61,277 nt of DNA, taken from an uncultured Flavobacteriales bacterium. GTDB taxonomy: Bacteria > Bacteroidota > Bacteroidia > Flavobacteriales > Flavobacteriaceae. The stretch covers positions 1 to 61,277 of the forward strand of contig CAJXRD010000013.1 in the NCBI GenBank assembly GCA_913058295.1, written 5' to 3'. The notes beneath the pieces were generated by a model. That model was not told where the DNA came from. It made no database searches and saw nothing but the letters and a program-made list of their open reading frames with translations. Numbering within the stretch: the first letter of the stretch is position 1; each line of letters starts with the position of its first letter. The position numbers were made by a program, and so were the translations under genes. Positions 1-9,943 of this stretch are shown in pieces.

Positions 1-105
1 AGCCTACAGCCTACAGCCTACAGCCTACAGCCTACAGCCTACAGCCTACAGCCTAAAGCCTACAGCCTACAGCCTACAGCCTACAGCCTACAGCCTACAG
101 CCTAC
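1..105. repeat. Heptamer tandem array, unit AGCCTAC, at least 15 copies
   Basis: Fifteen consecutive 7-bp units AGCCTAC run from the window edge to 105; one unit (50-56) reads AGCCTAA. The array may continue beyond the left edge. It ends 9 bp past the stop codon of the leftward gene at 115-639. Read in that gene's direction the unit contains TAG, and because 7 is not a multiple of 3 this stop occurs in every frame. Confidence 0.97.
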
Positions 106-114
106 AACAATTAA

Positions 115-639
115 TTAAACACACTCTTCTTTTTCTTTTATTTCTTTTAAATCTAGAGTGTTTTCAAGAAAAGAACATAATTGTTTCATTTCCTCTTTAC
201 CTTTAGTTTTTCCCATTCTTCCTGAAAAATAAAGAGCAATCCATATTACAATCATAAATATCATTAGCCCTAATTGTATCCCGTAAGGATTATTTAAGGT
301 CCAATTAGAATAAGCCCAAGATCCAAAACCAATAAACAGTACAATTACTACAAAGTGAAAAAACATAAACATTGTCCAAACGGATGGTTTTGGTCCAAAA
401 AGCCCTTTCAATTCACTCCTTGTAGCATTTATTTCATCAATTTCTAAATGTAATTGTGGAGACCAAAAGTGTTGTTTCTGTTTTGGGATCCTAATAAATA
501 CATGATTATCGATTCTAGAAATGACAAAGTATTTTTGAGTTTCCTTACTGTTTTCAATGGTTTTTAGAGCATTTTCATTGTTTTGATCTATCTCAATTTT
601 AAATCGAGGTCGCAATAATATCTCATTTTCTAAACTCAT
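115..639 (-). CDS. Conserved hypothetical two-helix membrane protein
   Basis: This 174-aa protein has no recognised catalytic motif. The N-terminal half (about residues 1-90) is soluble and charged. Two hydrophobic segments follow (about 91-112 and 122-140), then a charged Lys/Glu-rich C-terminal tail. This suggests an inner-membrane protein with both ends on the same side. It is divergent from der with about 78 bp between starts. Its 3' end abuts the AGCCTAC array. The translation looks natural and has no competing frame, so I treat it as real, but its function is unknown. I cannot assign a family. Confidence 0.75.
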   Translation of the reverse strand: MSLENEILLRPRFKIEIDQNNENALKTIENSKETQKYFVISRIDNHVFIRIPKQKQHFWSPQLHLEIDEINATRSELKGLFGPKPSVWTMFMFFHFVVIVLFIGFGSWAYSNWTLNNPYGIQLGLMIFMIVIWIALYFSGRMGKTKGKEEMKQLCSFLENTLDLKEIKEKEECV

Positions 640-671
640 ATATTTATATTAAAGAGGGTCAATTTAGAGTT

Positions 672-700
672 TTTTCTTCAAATAGTAAACAGTACATTTG
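672..700 (+). promoter_or_regulatory. Bacteroidota-type promoter of der
   Basis: TACATTTG at 693-700 matches the Bacteroidota -7 consensus TAnnTTTG exactly. A T-rich stretch lies about 20 bp upstream where the -33 element would be. The der ATG is at 718, giving a leader of about 10-12 nt. Confidence 0.6.
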
Positions 701-717
701 CAGCCAATTAAAAAGTT

Positions 718-2019
718 ATGAGTATAGTTGCCATAGTAGGAAGACCAAATGTAGGGAAATCTACTTTATTTAATAGATTAATACAACGTCGAGAAGCGAT
801 TGTAGATGCAGTAAGCGGAGTTACACGTGATAGACATTACGGTAAAAGTGATTGGAATGGGAAAGAATTCTCTTTAATCGACACAGGAGGATATGTACTT
901 GGTAGTGATGATATTTTTGAGTCTGAAATAGACAAACAAGTTGAATTAGCTATCGAAGAGGCAGATGCTATTATATTTATGACCGATGTTGTAAGTGGTG
1001 TTACCGGAATGGATGAAGTGGTAACCAACCTACTTAGAAAATCTTCAAAGCCAGTTTTTCTTGTAGTTAATAAAGTAGATAGTTCAAAAAGAACTGACGA
1101 TGCCGTGGAGTTTTACTCTTTAGGATACGAAAAATATTATACTCTTTCTAGTATTAACGGTAGTGGTACAGGAGATTTACTAGATGATCTTGTAAAAGTT
1201 TTGCCAGAAGAGGAAGAAGAGGAGGTTACCGAACTACCTCGTTTTGCAGTAGTAGGAAGACCTAATGCTGGAAAGTCATCTTTTATTAATGCATTGGTTG
1301 GAGAAGATCGTTATATAGTTACAGACATAGCTGGAACCACTAGAGATAGTATGGATACTCCATACAATCGTTTTGGCTTTGAGTTTAATTTAGTAGATAC
1401 TGCAGGAATACGAAAGAAAGGTAAAGTTAAAGAAGATCTTGAGTTTTATTCGGTAATGCGTAGTATACGTGCTATTGAACATTGTGATGTGATGTTACTA
1501 GTTCTAGATGCGACTCGTGGTTTTGATGGGCAAGTACAGAATATATTTTGGTTAGCTCATAAAAATAATAAAGGAGTTGTTATTTTAGTAAACAAATGGG
1601 ATTTAGTAGAAAAAGACCATAAAAGTGTTAAAGAATATGAGAGAGTAATAAGAGAACAATGTGAGCCATTTACAGATGTGCCAGTTGTTTTTATCTCTGT
1701 TTTAACCAAACAACGTATTTTTAAGGCTATCGAAACTGCAGTAGAGGTTTTTAAAAGAAGAAGTAATCGTATTAAGACAAGTGTGTTAAACGATACCTTA
1801 TTGCCGCTAATAGAGGCTTATCCTCCTCCTGCTTATAAAGGGAAATACGTAAAGATTAAATATATTACTCAAATACCGACTGCTTATCCAAGTTTTGCCT
1901 TTTTTGCAAATTTGCCACAGTATGTTAGGGATCCTTATAAACGTTTTATCGAAAATAAATTAAGGGAAAAATTTGACTTTAATGGGGTTCCAGTAACTGT
2001 TTACTTTAGAAAGAAATAG
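718..2019 (+). CDS. der: Ribosome biogenesis GTPase Der (EngA)
   Basis: Der is a tandem-GTPase factor needed for maturation of the 50S subunit. The 433-aa length is typical. Two G domains are visible: G1 GRPNVGKS at residues 8-15 with a following NKVD, and a second G1 GRPNAGKS at 180-187 with a following NKWD. The C-terminal part (about 350-433) is the KH-like domain. An acidic Glu-rich linker joins the two G domains. The gene has its own TACATTTG promoter and is followed 5 bp after the stop by a GCAGTAA heptamer array. There is no ambiguity about the start, an ATG directly before the [11 protein letters not shown] motif. Confidence 0.98.
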   Translation: MSIVAIVGRPNVGKSTLFNRLIQRREAIVDAVSGVTRDRHYGKSDWNGKEFSLIDTGGYVLGSDDIFESEIDKQVELAIEEADAIIFMTDVVSGVTGMDEVVTNLLRKSSKPVFLVVNKVDSSKRTDDAVEFYSLGYEKYYTLSSINGSGTGDLLDDLVKVLPEEEEEEVTELPRFAVVGRPNAGKSSFINALVGEDRYIVTDIAGTTRDSMDTPYNRFGFEFNLVDTAGIRKKGKVKEDLEFYSVMRSIRAIEHCDVMLLVLDATRGFDGQVQNIFWLAHKNNKGVVILVNKWDLVEKDHKSVKEYERVIREQCEPFTDVPVVFISVLTKQRIFKAIETAVEVFKRRSNRIKTSVLNDTLLPLIEAYPPPAYKGKYVKIKYITQIPTAYPSFAFFANLPQYVRDPYKRFIENKLREKFDFNGVPVTVYFRKK

Positions 2020-2024
2020 TTTTT

Positions 2025-2073
2025 GCAGTAAGCAGTAAGCAGTAAGCAGTAAGCAGTAAGCAGTAAGCAGTAA
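2025..2073. repeat. Heptamer tandem array, unit GCAGTAA, 7 copies
   Basis: Seven perfect 7-bp units GCAGTAA lie between the end of der and the convergent MerR gene. The array starts 5 bp after the der stop codon. The unit contains TAA on the der strand, so stops occur in all three frames. No hairpin terminator is visible between der and the MerR gene; the remaining bases up to 2167 are plain AT-rich DNA. Confidence 0.97.
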
Positions 2074-2167
2074 GGATTTATAAAGTTATTTTGGTATTGC
2101 TCCTAAATTACTTCTCATCATAAATAATTAAACGAATCAACAATATTTATTAGACAATTGTTTGCTT

Positions 2168-2497
2168 TTATAAATGTTCTTTAATTTTCAGTAATTCAGT
2201 TTTTACTGTTTCCAGTTTTCTAATAATTTCAAAATGACTAAGGGTTTTGTGCTTATTTTCTTTTAGATGAATTTTAGCACCATCTAGAGTAAAACCTCGC
2301 TCTTTTACCAAATAATAAATTAATTCCAGGTTTTTTATGTCTGCTGGTGTAAATTTCCGATCTCCTTTGGCATTTTTTTTCGGTTTTAATACGTCAAATT
2401 CTTTTTCCCAAAAACGAATTAAGGAGGTATTTACTGAAAAAGCATTTGCTACTTCTCCTATTCCGTAATAACGTTTTTCAGGTAAATCTATATGCAT
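2168..2497 (-). CDS. MerR family transcriptional regulator
   Basis: This 109-aa protein starts with a MerR-type winged helix: YYGIGEVANAFSVNTSLIRFW (helix-turn-helix, about residues 10-30), then the wing with RKFTPADI and a helix ending in RGFTLDGAKIHL. A short C-terminal dimerisation helix follows, and there is no sensor domain. The small size resembles the flavobacterial MerR proteins found beside M23 peptidases. Its ATG overlaps the stop of the upstream M23 gene (TAATG), so the two are probably translationally coupled. Ligand and targets cannot be read from the sequence. Confidence 0.9.
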   Translation of the reverse strand: MHIDLPEKRYYGIGEVANAFSVNTSLIRFWEKEFDVLKPKKNAKGDRKFTPADIKNLELIYYLVKERGFTLDGAKIHLKENKHKTLSHFEIIRKLETVKTELLKIKEHL

Positions 2498-3474
2498 TAG
2501 TCTAAGGATTGGTTTTCAAGTTCCGCTTTTTTAAGCAATTCTGCAAATTCACTTGCGCTAAGGTTTCCGTAGTAAAAGTTAAGAGGATTTACACGCTTCC
2601 CATCTTTAAATATTTCATAATGTAAATGAGGTGCTTGTGAACGCCCAGTACTGCCTACAAATCCTATTAGGTCTCCGCGTTTTACTTTTTGCCCTTTTTT
2701 AATATTGTATTTGTATAAATGGGCATATAAACTAACATAACCGAAACCATGATCTATTCTAATATGTCTTCCATAACCAGAAGATCTTCTGTCTACTCTT
2801 TTTACCACACCATCTCCAGTTGCATAAATAGGAGTGCCTCTAGGTGCAGTAAAATCCATACCCCAATGAAACTTTCTAGCTTTGGTAAATGGATCAGATC
2901 GATAACCAAAACCGGAAGCCATTCTTGTTAAATCTTCGTTTTTAACAGGTTGTATGGAAGGGATTGCGGCTAATAATTTCTCTTTTTCTTCTGCAAGTAT
3001 TGCAATCTCATCTAAGGATTTTGATTGTACAACAATTTGTTTGGTTAATATATCTAGTCGTTTACTTGTGGATGTGATTAGTTTTGAATTGTCGAAGCCT
3101 TCTAGATTTCTGTACCTGTTTACTCCACCAAAACCGGCATTTCTTTGTTCATTAGAAATTGGATCCGCCTCAAAATAAACTCTATAGATACTATTATCAC
3201 GATCTTCAATTTCTGAAAGAACCGTCTCCGCTTCGTCCATTTTTTTGTTAATGAGTTCAAATTGCAATTGCAAATTGGTCATTTCTCTCTTTAAAGCTTT
3301 TTCTTTTGGAGTCTCTAAAAAAGGGATGTTTAAATAAATTATTAATAAAAGAAAACCACTTAATAGCATGCCCAATATACTAATCGAGAAAATCTTAGCT
3401 TTTCTTCCTTTTTTATGTTCAATTTTGCGATAGGATAAAGTCTCACTATCGTAGTAATATTTTACTTTAGACAT
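2497..3474 (-). CDS. M23 family metallopeptidase (LytM-type), membrane-anchored
   Basis: This predicted cell-wall endopeptidase or amidase activator has 325 aa. A basic N-terminus precedes one transmembrane helix (about 28-50), then a coiled-coil stretch (about 55-80), and the C-terminal M23 domain. Zinc-site motifs are intact: FHWGMDF (HxxxD) and HLHYE (HxH), with HGFGYVSLYAHL between them. The C-terminus continues as VNPLNFYYG and a short helical tail. It is divergent from alaS across about 120 bp and is the first gene of a two-gene unit with the MerR regulator. The coupling suggests a link between envelope state and regulation, which is inference. Confidence 0.93.
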   Translation of the reverse strand: MSKVKYYYDSETLSYRKIEHKKGRKAKIFSISILGMLLSGFLLLIIYLNIPFLETPKEKALKREMTNLQLQFELINKKMDEAETVLSEIEDRDNSIYRVYFEADPISNEQRNAGFGGVNRYRNLEGFDNSKLITSTSKRLDILTKQIVVQSKSLDEIAILAEEKEKLLAAIPSIQPVKNEDLTRMASGFGYRSDPFTKARKFHWGMDFTAPRGTPIYATGDGVVKRVDRRSSGYGRHIRIDHGFGYVSLYAHLYKYNIKKGQKVKRGDLIGFVGSTGRSQAPHLHYEIFKDGKRVNPLNFYYGNLSASEFAELLKKAELENQSLD

Positions 3475-3594
3475 ACGTTAAAAAATCTTATTTTTGCCCA
3501 TTGGGGATAGTAATTACTATTTGCAAACGAACCACAAATATAGAAATTGTATAGAGCTTTGCCTAATACAGCGTTTTTATTAAATATTTAACTT

Positions 3595-6210
3595 ATGACA
3601 TCTCAGGAAATACGTTCCAATTTTTTAAATTTTTATAAATCAAAATCCCATGCTATAGTAGATTCTGCTCCAATGGTTCTAAAGGATGACCCAACATTAA
3701 TGTTTGTAAATGCTGGGATGGTTCCTTTTAAAGAATACTTTTTAGGTCAGAAAAAGGCAACAAATAAACGAGTTACTGATTCCCAAAAATGTTTGCGTGT
3801 TTCTGGAAAACACAATGATTTAGAAGAGGTAGGGAAAGATACTTATCACCATACGATGTTCGAAATGTTGGGGAATTGGAGTTTTGGTGATTATTTTAAA
3901 AAAGAAGCAATCGCTTGGGCTTGGGAGTTTTTAACAGATGAATTAAAAATAGACAAGAACCTTTTATATGTTACCATATTTGAAGGAGATAAAACAAACG
4001 GCTTAGATCGAGATACAGAGGCTTATGACTTATGGAAAGATATCCTTCCAGAAGATAGAATAGTAAATGGAAACCGAGATGATAATTTCTGGGAAATGGG
4101 GAAACAAGGCCCTTGTGGTCCTTGTAGTGAGATCCATGTAGATATTAGAACTGATGCTGAAAAAGCTAAGACTCCTGGTGTAGAATTGATCAACAAAGAC
4201 CATCCCCAAGTCGTAGAGATATGGAATTTGGTTTTTATGCAATTTAACCGAAAAGCAAATGGTGACTTAGAAGATCTTCCATCACAGCATATAGATACTG
4301 GAATGGGCTTTGAACGTCTTTGTATGGTAATGCAAAATGTAAAGAGTAACTACGATACCGATGTTTTTACGCCCCTTATTCGTGAGATTGAAACCATTAC
4401 GAATAATAAATATGGTAAAAACGAAAAGATTGATATTGCAATTAGAGTAATAGCAGACCATGTGCGTGCTGTTGCCTTTTCTATTGCAGATGGACAATTA
4501 CCTTCCAATACTGGTGCTGGTTATGTGATAAGAAGGATATTGCGTCGTGCAGTTCGTTATGGCTTTACTTTTCTAGATATTAAAGAGCCTTTTATTTTTA
4601 AATTGGTTGCGGTACTCGCCAAACAAATGGGCGGTTATTTTCCGGAGCTAAAAAAAGAAAGACAACTAATTACCAATGTTATAAAAGAAGAAGAAAACTC
4701 TTTTTTAAGAACCTTAGATCAAGGCTTGGGATTATTAGAAGGAATTATTAAAGACACCCAGGGTACTGAAGTTTCTGGTAATAAAGCATTCGAATTATTT
4801 GACACCTATGGTTTCCCAATCGATTTAACCGCATTGATTCTTTCTGAAAAAGGAATGACGGTAAATTTAGAGGAATTTGAGGTGGAACTTAAAAAGCAAA
4901 AAGCTAGATCTAAAGCTGCTTCCATTGTAGAAACGGATGATTGGGTAATTTTATACGAAGATGATGATGAAGAAGAGTTCATAGGATATGATACTTTATC
5001 CGCAAAAATTAAAATTACTAGGTATAGAAAAGTTACTTCAAAAAAAGATGGAGATATGTACCAATTAGTTTTCAATATGACCCCTTTTTATCCTGAAGGA
5101 GGTGGACAGGTTGGAGATAAAGGATATTTAGAAAAAAGTGATGGAAGTACTGTTTATATCATAGATACTAAAAAAGAAAACAATTTAATAATTCATTTTT
5201 CAAAATCACTGCCAAAAAATCCTAGGGAAACATTTAATGTAGTTGTAGATGAAATACAGCGATTTAGAACCGCTTGTAATCATACAGCCACACATCTATT
5301 ACATCAAGCTTTAAGAGAAGTATTAGGCGAGCATGTAGAACAAAAAGGGTCTGCAGTACATTCAAAACATTTGCGATTTGACTTTTCTCATTTTTCAAAA
5401 TTAACTGTGGATGAGCTTACCTATGTTGAAGATTTTGTAAATGCTAGAATTGAAAATAAATTACCATTACAGGAATTTAGAAACATTCCAAAAGCAACCG
5501 CTGAAGCAAAAGGCGCTATGGCATTATTTGGTGAAAAATATGGGGATACCGTAAGAGCTATCCAATTTGGAAAGTCTGTGGAACTTTGTGGCGGTACCCA
5601 CGTAAAAAACACAAGTGATCTTTGGTATTTTAGAATTCAAACAGAAAGTGCTATCGCTTCTGGAATTAGAAGAATAGAAGCAATTACTGGGGATGCCATG
5701 AAAACCCAATTTTCTGAGAATAATAGAGCAATATTCCAAATTAAAGAATTGGTGAAAAATTCTAAAAAGCCTGTTGAAACAGTTTTAAATATCATTGAAG
5801 AAAATAATAAACTGAAAAAACAAGTGGATCAATTATTAAAAGAGAAAGCTAAAGGTGCGGCTTCTGGATTGATAGATGAAACGGAATTAATTAATGGGAT
5901 TAACTTTTTAGCTAAAAAATTGGATTTAGACCAAAATAGCGTAAAAGACTTAGCGAATGATTTAGGAAATAAAATTGAAAATTTATTTTTAGTAATTGGA
6001 ACTGAATCTAATGGAAAAGCGTTTTTAACCTGTTATATTTCTAAAAATCTTGTCGCTGAAAAAGATTTAAATGCTGGGAATATAATTAGAGAACTTGGAA
6101 AATACATCCAAGGTGGTGGTGGAGGCCAAGCCTTTTTTGCTACAGCAGGAGGTAAAAAACCAGAAGGTATTGCGGAGGCTTTAAAAGAGAGTAAGAAGTA
6201 TATCGAATAG
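3595..6210 (+). CDS. alaS: Alanine--tRNA ligase
   Basis: AlaRS charges tRNA-Ala and edits mischarged Ser or Gly. The 871-aa length is typical. The class II catalytic core occupies about residues 1-430. The editing domain carries HTATHLLH (HxxxH) and the downstream CGGTH, which provide the zinc ligands. The C-terminal oligomerisation (C-Ala) domain ends with a glycine-rich [14 protein letters not shown] segment. An acidic run (EDDDEEE) sits between the core and the editing domain. The next gene follows after 26 bp with no terminator, so the two may be cotranscribed. Confidence 0.98.
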   Translation: MTSQEIRSNFLNFYKSKSHAIVDSAPMVLKDDPTLMFVNAGMVPFKEYFLGQKKATNKRVTDSQKCLRVSGKHNDLEEVGKDTYHHTMFEMLGNWSFGDYFKKEAIAWAWEFLTDELKIDKNLLYVTIFEGDKTNGLDRDTEAYDLWKDILPEDRIVNGNRDDNFWEMGKQGPCGPCSEIHVDIRTDAEKAKTPGVELINKDHPQVVEIWNLVFMQFNRKANGDLEDLPSQHIDTGMGFERLCMVMQNVKSNYDTDVFTPLIREIETITNNKYGKNEKIDIAIRVIADHVRAVAFSIADGQLPSNTGAGYVIRRILRRAVRYGFTFLDIKEPFIFKLVAVLAKQMGGYFPELKKERQLITNVIKEEENSFLRTLDQGLGLLEGIIKDTQGTEVSGNKAFELFDTYGFPIDLTALILSEKGMTVNLEEFEVELKKQKARSKAASIVETDDWVILYEDDDEEEFIGYDTLSAKIKITRYRKVTSKKDGDMYQLVFNMTPFYPEGGGQVGDKGYLEKSDGSTVYIIDTKKENNLIIHFSKSLPKNPRETFNVVVDEIQRFRTACNHTATHLLHQALREVLGEHVEQKGSAVHSKHLRFDFSHFSKLTVDELTYVEDFVNARIENKLPLQEFRNIPKATAEAKGAMALFGEKYGDTVRAIQFGKSVELCGGTHVKNTSDLWYFRIQTESAIASGIRRIEAITGDAMKTQFSENNRAIFQIKELVKNSKKPVETVLNIIEENNKLKKQVDQLLKEKAKGAASGLIDETELINGINFLAKKLDLDQNSVKDLANDLGNKIENLFLVIGTESNGKAFLTCYISKNLVAEKDLNAGNIIRELGKYIQGGGGGQAFFATAGGKKPEGIAEALKESKKYIE

Positions 6211-6236
6211 GCACTAAGAGGCTTTGCAAGAAATTA

Positions 6237-7205
6237 ATGAAACTACAAACCAACATACCTTTAACATCTCAAGAAAATCAGATAGATTATAACTCTAAGG
6301 TTTTATTGTTGGGTTCTTGTTTTGTAGAGAATATTGGCGAGAAATTAGAATATTATAAGTTTCAGAATCTTCAAAATCCATTTGGAATTCTTTTTCATAC
6401 TATAGCGATAGAAAAATTGGTTTCTAGAGCCATTCAAAATACTTTATTCAAAGAAGAAGATGTCTATTTTCATAATGAACTTTGGTATAGTTTCGAGGTG
6501 CATTCCTCTGTATTTGCTTCAGAAAAAGAATTGTTGTTGCAAATATTAAATGAGAAATTAGTAGAACTTAGATCCTATCTTTTATCAGCATCTCATATTA
6601 TAATAACTTATGGGACAGCTTGGGTATATCGTTTTATAGAATCGAATAGTATCGTAGCTAACTGTAATAAAATTCCACAGAAAAAGTTTACAAAAGAATT
6701 ACTATCGGTTGATGCGATAGCTGCTTCCATTAGAAATGCAATTTCACTTATTAAAGAGATCAGTCCTAAAGTTAACTTTATTACAACTATTTCTCCTGTA
6801 CGTCATCTAAAAGATGGTTTTGCAGAGAATAGTAGAAGTAAGGCACATTTAATTTCTGGATTACAAAGTGTTGTTGAGGAAGCCTCAAAAGAGGAAAAGT
6901 CACTGAACCAAGTCGAAATGTTTCCTTCTTATGAAATCATGATGGATGAATTAAGAGATTACCGTTTTTATAAAGAAGATATGATTCATCCTAATAATAC
7001 GGCGATTTCAATAATTTGGAATGCCTTTAATGAAGTTTGGATTGCTGATAAAACTAAGCAACAACAAAAAGAAATAGGGGCAATTCAGACAGGATTATCA
7101 CACAAACCTTTTCATCCAGAAAGCAAGGGGCATCAGAAGTTTTTAAAAGATTTAAATCTTAAAATTAAAAATATTCAGGGTCAAATATCTCACATAAGAT
7201 TCTAA
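6237..7205 (+). CDS. GSCFA domain-containing protein
   Basis: The 322-aa protein carries the family signature near its N-terminus: VLLLGSCFVENIGEKL (about residues 22-37), which is a GSCFA-type motif. Downstream are a conserved ITTISPVRHLKDG segment and a DMIHPNNTA motif. The family is thought to have an SGNH/GDSL-like hydrolase fold, but substrates are not established. There is no signal peptide, so it is probably cytoplasmic. It lies 26 bp after alaS on the same strand, an arrangement seen in other flavobacteria. I assign the family with confidence and the function not at all. Confidence 0.9.
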   Translation: MKLQTNIPLTSQENQIDYNSKVLLLGSCFVENIGEKLEYYKFQNLQNPFGILFHTIAIEKLVSRAIQNTLFKEEDVYFHNELWYSFEVHSSVFASEKELLLQILNEKLVELRSYLLSASHIIITYGTAWVYRFIESNSIVANCNKIPQKKFTKELLSVDAIAASIRNAISLIKEISPKVNFITTISPVRHLKDGFAENSRSKAHLISGLQSVVEEASKEEKSLNQVEMFPSYEIMMDELRDYRFYKEDMIHPNNTAISIIWNAFNEVWIADKTKQQQKEIGAIQTGLSHKPFHPESKGHQKFLKDLNLKIKNIQGQISHIRF

Positions 7206-7206
7206 T

Positions 7207-7255
7207 AATAGGGCAATTGCCCTATTGTACATAGTTGGGTATTAATGCATTTTTG
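7207..7255 (+). promoter_or_regulatory. CAATTG dyad operator A plus promoter of the lipoprotein gene
   Basis: Positions 7207-7226 are a perfect 20-bp palindrome AATAGGGCAATTGCCCTATT. Its right edge provides a -33-like TATTG (7223-7227), followed after exactly 20 bp by CATTTTTG (7248-7255), a 7/8 match to TAnnTTTG. The dyad centre lies about 31 bp upstream of the -7 box, so it overlaps the -33 region, as expected for a class II activator site. The lipoprotein ATG is 29 bp further. Two more copies of this layout occur at 7921 and 11736. Confidence 0.7.
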
Positions 7256-7284
7256 TAATGTATTAATTCTTAAAAACTCAACTG

Positions 7285-7833
7285 ATGAAAACAATTAAAC
7301 ACACAATTTACATTTCTTTACTATGCTTAGCTGTAATTTTTACAGGATGTAGTAGTGATGATGACAACAATAATGAAAATGATGATAATGGGGATGGAAA
7401 TAATGGTGGGTCAGAATTTTATACCGCTACTGTAGCTGGAGCTAGTTTTGAGGCTTCTACAGATCCTGCTTCTTTAATTGGCGCTACAGTTAGCACCAAT
7501 AATGGGATGACTATTGCTTCTGCTCAAGGAAGTACCAATAGCGGTGCATTTATTAATTTTTCAATTATTAATTATAATGGCCCTGGAACCTACACAACAG
7601 GAGACGATTTAACCAATCCAAATATGATAATGTATGGAACAGCATCGCCAGTAGCAGCATGGACTTCTAATGGAGTAACAGCATTAGTAGGTGGATTGCA
7701 AGCAGGAGAAATAATCATAAGCTCTGATGCAGATGGAGTACTAGAAGGAACTTTCTCTTTTGAAGGATATAATGGTGATGATCAAAGTACTAAAATGGTG
7801 ACAAGTGGAAGTTTTAAAGCTAATGTTAACTAA
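7285..7833 (+). CDS. Surface-type lipoprotein, Asp/Asn-rich N-terminus
   Basis: This 182-aa protein has a lipoprotein signal peptide ending in the lipobox FTGC, directly followed by SSDDDNNN. An acidic stretch just after the lipidated Cys is the known export signal that sends Bacteroidota lipoproteins to the cell surface. After a low-complexity Asp/Asn/Gly linker comes one beta-rich domain (about residues 48-182) similar to small flavobacterial lipoprotein families of unknown function (possibly DUF6252-like). It stands alone between its own dyad promoter and a strong terminator. The shared promoter dyad suggests that it is an output of the two-component system encoded downstream. Confidence 0.85.
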   Translation: MKTIKHTIYISLLCLAVIFTGCSSDDDNNNENDDNGDGNNGGSEFYTATVAGASFEASTDPASLIGATVSTNNGMTIASAQGSTNSGAFINFSIINYNGPGTYTTGDDLTNPNMIMYGTASPVAAWTSNGVTALVGGLQAGEIIISSDADGVLEGTFSFEGYNGDDQSTKMVTSGSFKANVN

Positions 7834-7882
7834 TCTTTTTTCAATTTATCAAGAAAATCTCAGAGTTGAGGTTTTTACCCAG

Positions 7883-7921
7883 AAACCGGGAGTTTACATT
7901 AAGTTTTCTCTCGGTTTTTTT
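7883..7921 (+). terminator. Rho-independent terminator after the lipoprotein gene
   Basis: AAACCGGGAG (7883-7892) pairs with CTCTCGGTTT (7908-7917), with one G-T wobble, and is followed by a T run. It separates the lipoprotein gene from the next transcription unit, whose operator starts immediately after it. Confidence 0.85.
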
Positions 7922-7969
7922 ATACGACAAATGCCCTATTGTAAATGTTTATATAATTCATTAAATTTA
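7921..7969 (+). promoter_or_regulatory. CAATTG dyad operator B plus promoter of the kinase operon
   Basis: ATACGACAAATGCCCTAT (7922-7939) is an imperfect copy of the 18-bp dyad. TATTG at 7937-7941 is followed after exactly 20 bp by TAAATTTA (7962-7969), a 7/8 match to TAnnTTTG. Operator, -33 and -7 elements sit at the same relative positions as in operators A and C. The ATG at 7992 is 22 bp downstream. Confidence 0.68.
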
Positions 7970-7991
7970 TTTACTTATTAAACCTTTGATT

Positions 7992-9662
7992 ATGAAAACA
8001 ATAAAGAATATTTCTTATGTGCTATTATTAGTTGGCACTTCAATAATTGCACAAGATTTAAAAATTACTAAAAGAGCTTCAGTAGAATTAACAAAGAGTT
8101 CTAAAAGCGGTAGTTATGGTGGAACTTTTATTGTTGGTGACGCTATTAAGGTAATATATGTATCCTCTACCAAGAAAGAAGGTGCGCAAGTAGAACAATA
8201 CGATTTAAGTTTTGCTGGCGAGGCATCTTCTGTAGAAGATAAGTTTATTGATAAAGATGAGGCTTCTGAAAAATTTCCTTGGTATATGCCAAAAGAAGAG
8301 GTGGAAAAAATAAGCTCTTCAGACGGAAAATGGTTACAAGCTGGACGTGCTTTTGGATCTGGCATGAAATTAAAACGAGGAAGAATGATTAAACACTATA
8401 CCTTAGGAGTCTATGTGGGCATGAGTTTTAAAGAAGAGGAATCTATTAAACCGAAAGCTGGGGATATTTGGAGAATTACCCCTGGCGGATTTAAAAGTCT
8501 AAGTGATATTGATGCTTTGTCAACCGAGTATGGTTTTTATAGAGATTTAGAGAAATATGCAAACCCTTTATTTATGCCGGCAGATGCGACTTTAATAGCT
8601 TCAGGAGTGATTACTGAAAAGGTTCGACTTACAAAAGATCAGGAGTTTGTTTCCAATAGAATAGCAGTTTTAGCTATGAATGGTATGAATTTCGATGATA
8701 TGGAATACGATATTTACCATTTACCTTATACTGCCTTAACGGTTGCTTCAGGTTTAGGACAAGACGATAATCTTTGTTCGCTTTTTGCGCCATTAAATGG
8801 TCCAACTACTATAAAGTCACTGAAGCACTTACTTTGGAAAGATAAAAAAGACCACTTTACGTTAATGCGATTTAACGATCAAAGAAAATTAGTAGACTCT
8901 GTTTCCTTTAAAAGTAAAATGTTATGGGGGGATTATCAAATTGTTAATGGTCAAGAGTCAACTTTTGTTTTGGGAAGGGGAAAAAAAGATTTTGATGGTT
9001 GGTATAGAAACTTTCAGTTAAAAAAAATAACAGCATTCCAAGTTGCAAAAGTAAAGGATGGAGAAATACAATACTTAAGTTTATTTACAGAAGAGGAACT
9101 AGTAAGTAAATTAGTTGGGGCAAAAGATGTAAAAACAAAATTTAAAATAACCGCTTTTTATAATAATTTTGAAGAAGTGATGGATCTACCAAACGGGGAT
9201 AGCATGGTGATTGGGCATAACTATCTAGAATCTTATGCATTACAAATATCACCAACAGGCGATTTAAAAGCATTTTATTTACTTCCTGTGGGAAAAGATG
9301 GTAAGCTTGGAATTCAAAATTATCAATATATGTTCAAAGGAGATGATTTGATATGGGTAATAAACTTACAGCCTTTAGAATTCTCAACAGATGCAAAAGT
9401 TTCCATAAAATCTTCCACAATTGGAAACGTTAAAACTACTAGAACTACGGTAACAAAACTAAACGAAGTTTTTTTAGTTAGCATGGTCTATAGAATTAAT
9501 ACCAATGAATATAAAATGAGTAATACAATCGCTTTAGATGGTAGTGAATTTTACCCTATGGGAAGTTTTCCAGCAATGTTTACAGACAATGCTATTTATT
9601 TTACTGGTCGTGAAAAAGGCCCGAAAGGAAAGGTGATTCATACGGTTCGTATCGATTTGTAA
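7992..9662 (+). CDS. Secreted or periplasmic protein of unknown function
   Basis: The protein has 556 aa if read from ATG 7992. A TTG codon six bases upstream is also in frame, but the ATG gives a clean signal peptide (MKTIKNISYVLLLVGTSIIAQ). No catalytic motif is recognised. The body is beta-rich with repeated hydrophobic/charged alternation and ends in a strand-like VIHTVRIDL. It has no lipobox and no T9SS sorting domain. It is the first gene of an apparent operon with a small membrane protein (4 bp away) and a TPR histidine kinase, so it may supply or bind the signal for that kinase. That role is inference. Confidence 0.8.
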   Translation: MKTIKNISYVLLLVGTSIIAQDLKITKRASVELTKSSKSGSYGGTFIVGDAIKVIYVSSTKKEGAQVEQYDLSFAGEASSVEDKFIDKDEASEKFPWYMPKEEVEKISSSDGKWLQAGRAFGSGMKLKRGRMIKHYTLGVYVGMSFKEEESIKPKAGDIWRITPGGFKSLSDIDALSTEYGFYRDLEKYANPLFMPADATLIASGVITEKVRLTKDQEFVSNRIAVLAMNGMNFDDMEYDIYHLPYTALTVASGLGQDDNLCSLFAPLNGPTTIKSLKHLLWKDKKDHFTLMRFNDQRKLVDSVSFKSKMLWGDYQIVNGQESTFVLGRGKKDFDGWYRNFQLKKITAFQVAKVKDGEIQYLSLFTEEELVSKLVGAKDVKTKFKITAFYNNFEEVMDLPNGDSMVIGHNYLESYALQISPTGDLKAFYLLPVGKDGKLGIQNYQYMFKGDDLIWVINLQPLEFSTDAKVSIKSSTIGNVKTTRTTVTKLNEVFLVSMVYRINTNEYKMSNTIALDGSEFYPMGSFPAMFTDNAIYFTGREKGPKGKVIHTVRIDL

Positions 9663-9666
9663 ATAT

Positions 9667-9915
9667 ATGGGTTCTATACAGCTCTTATTTCTATTGTTCT
9701 TTACTGTTGTTATAGCAGGAATTGTGTTGTTTTTTTATCATAAAAATCAAGGGATTAAAAAAGTACATAGGCAGAAATTGCAATGGATCCATCAGTCTAT
9801 TTCTATTCATGAAAACCAAATTAAAAGTAGAGAAGAAGGATTGACGAACTATAACTTTTTAAAGTTCAATTTAGAGGAATCCTTATGGGTACAAGCAGAT
9901 ATTAAAATACTTTAA
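9667..9915 (+). CDS. Small single-pass membrane protein
   Basis: This 82-aa protein has one N-terminal transmembrane helix (about residues 4-25) and a basic, probably cytoplasmic helical tail. It begins 4 bp after the stop of the secreted protein gene and ends 28 bp before the histidine kinase start, so it is very likely cotranscribed with both. Possible roles are an accessory or adaptor of the kinase, but no family is recognised. The size is close to the noise limit for ORFs; tight spacing and the hydrophobic profile support it. Confidence 0.65.
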   Translation: MGSIQLLFLLFFTVVIAGIVLFFYHKNQGIKKVHRQKLQWIHQSISIHENQIKSREEGLTNYNFLKFNLEESLWVQADIKIL

Positions 9916-9943
9916 TTACATTTATGTCGATAAGTTTAAAAAA

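Noticed and set aside
1-105. CRISPR array
   Set aside because: Units are 7 bp with no spacers; this is a simple tandem repeat. No CRISPR array or cas gene was seen anywhere in the window.
7986-7991. TTG start for the secreted 556-aa protein
   Set aside because: The ATG six bases downstream begins a standard signal peptide; TTG adds only Met-Ile.
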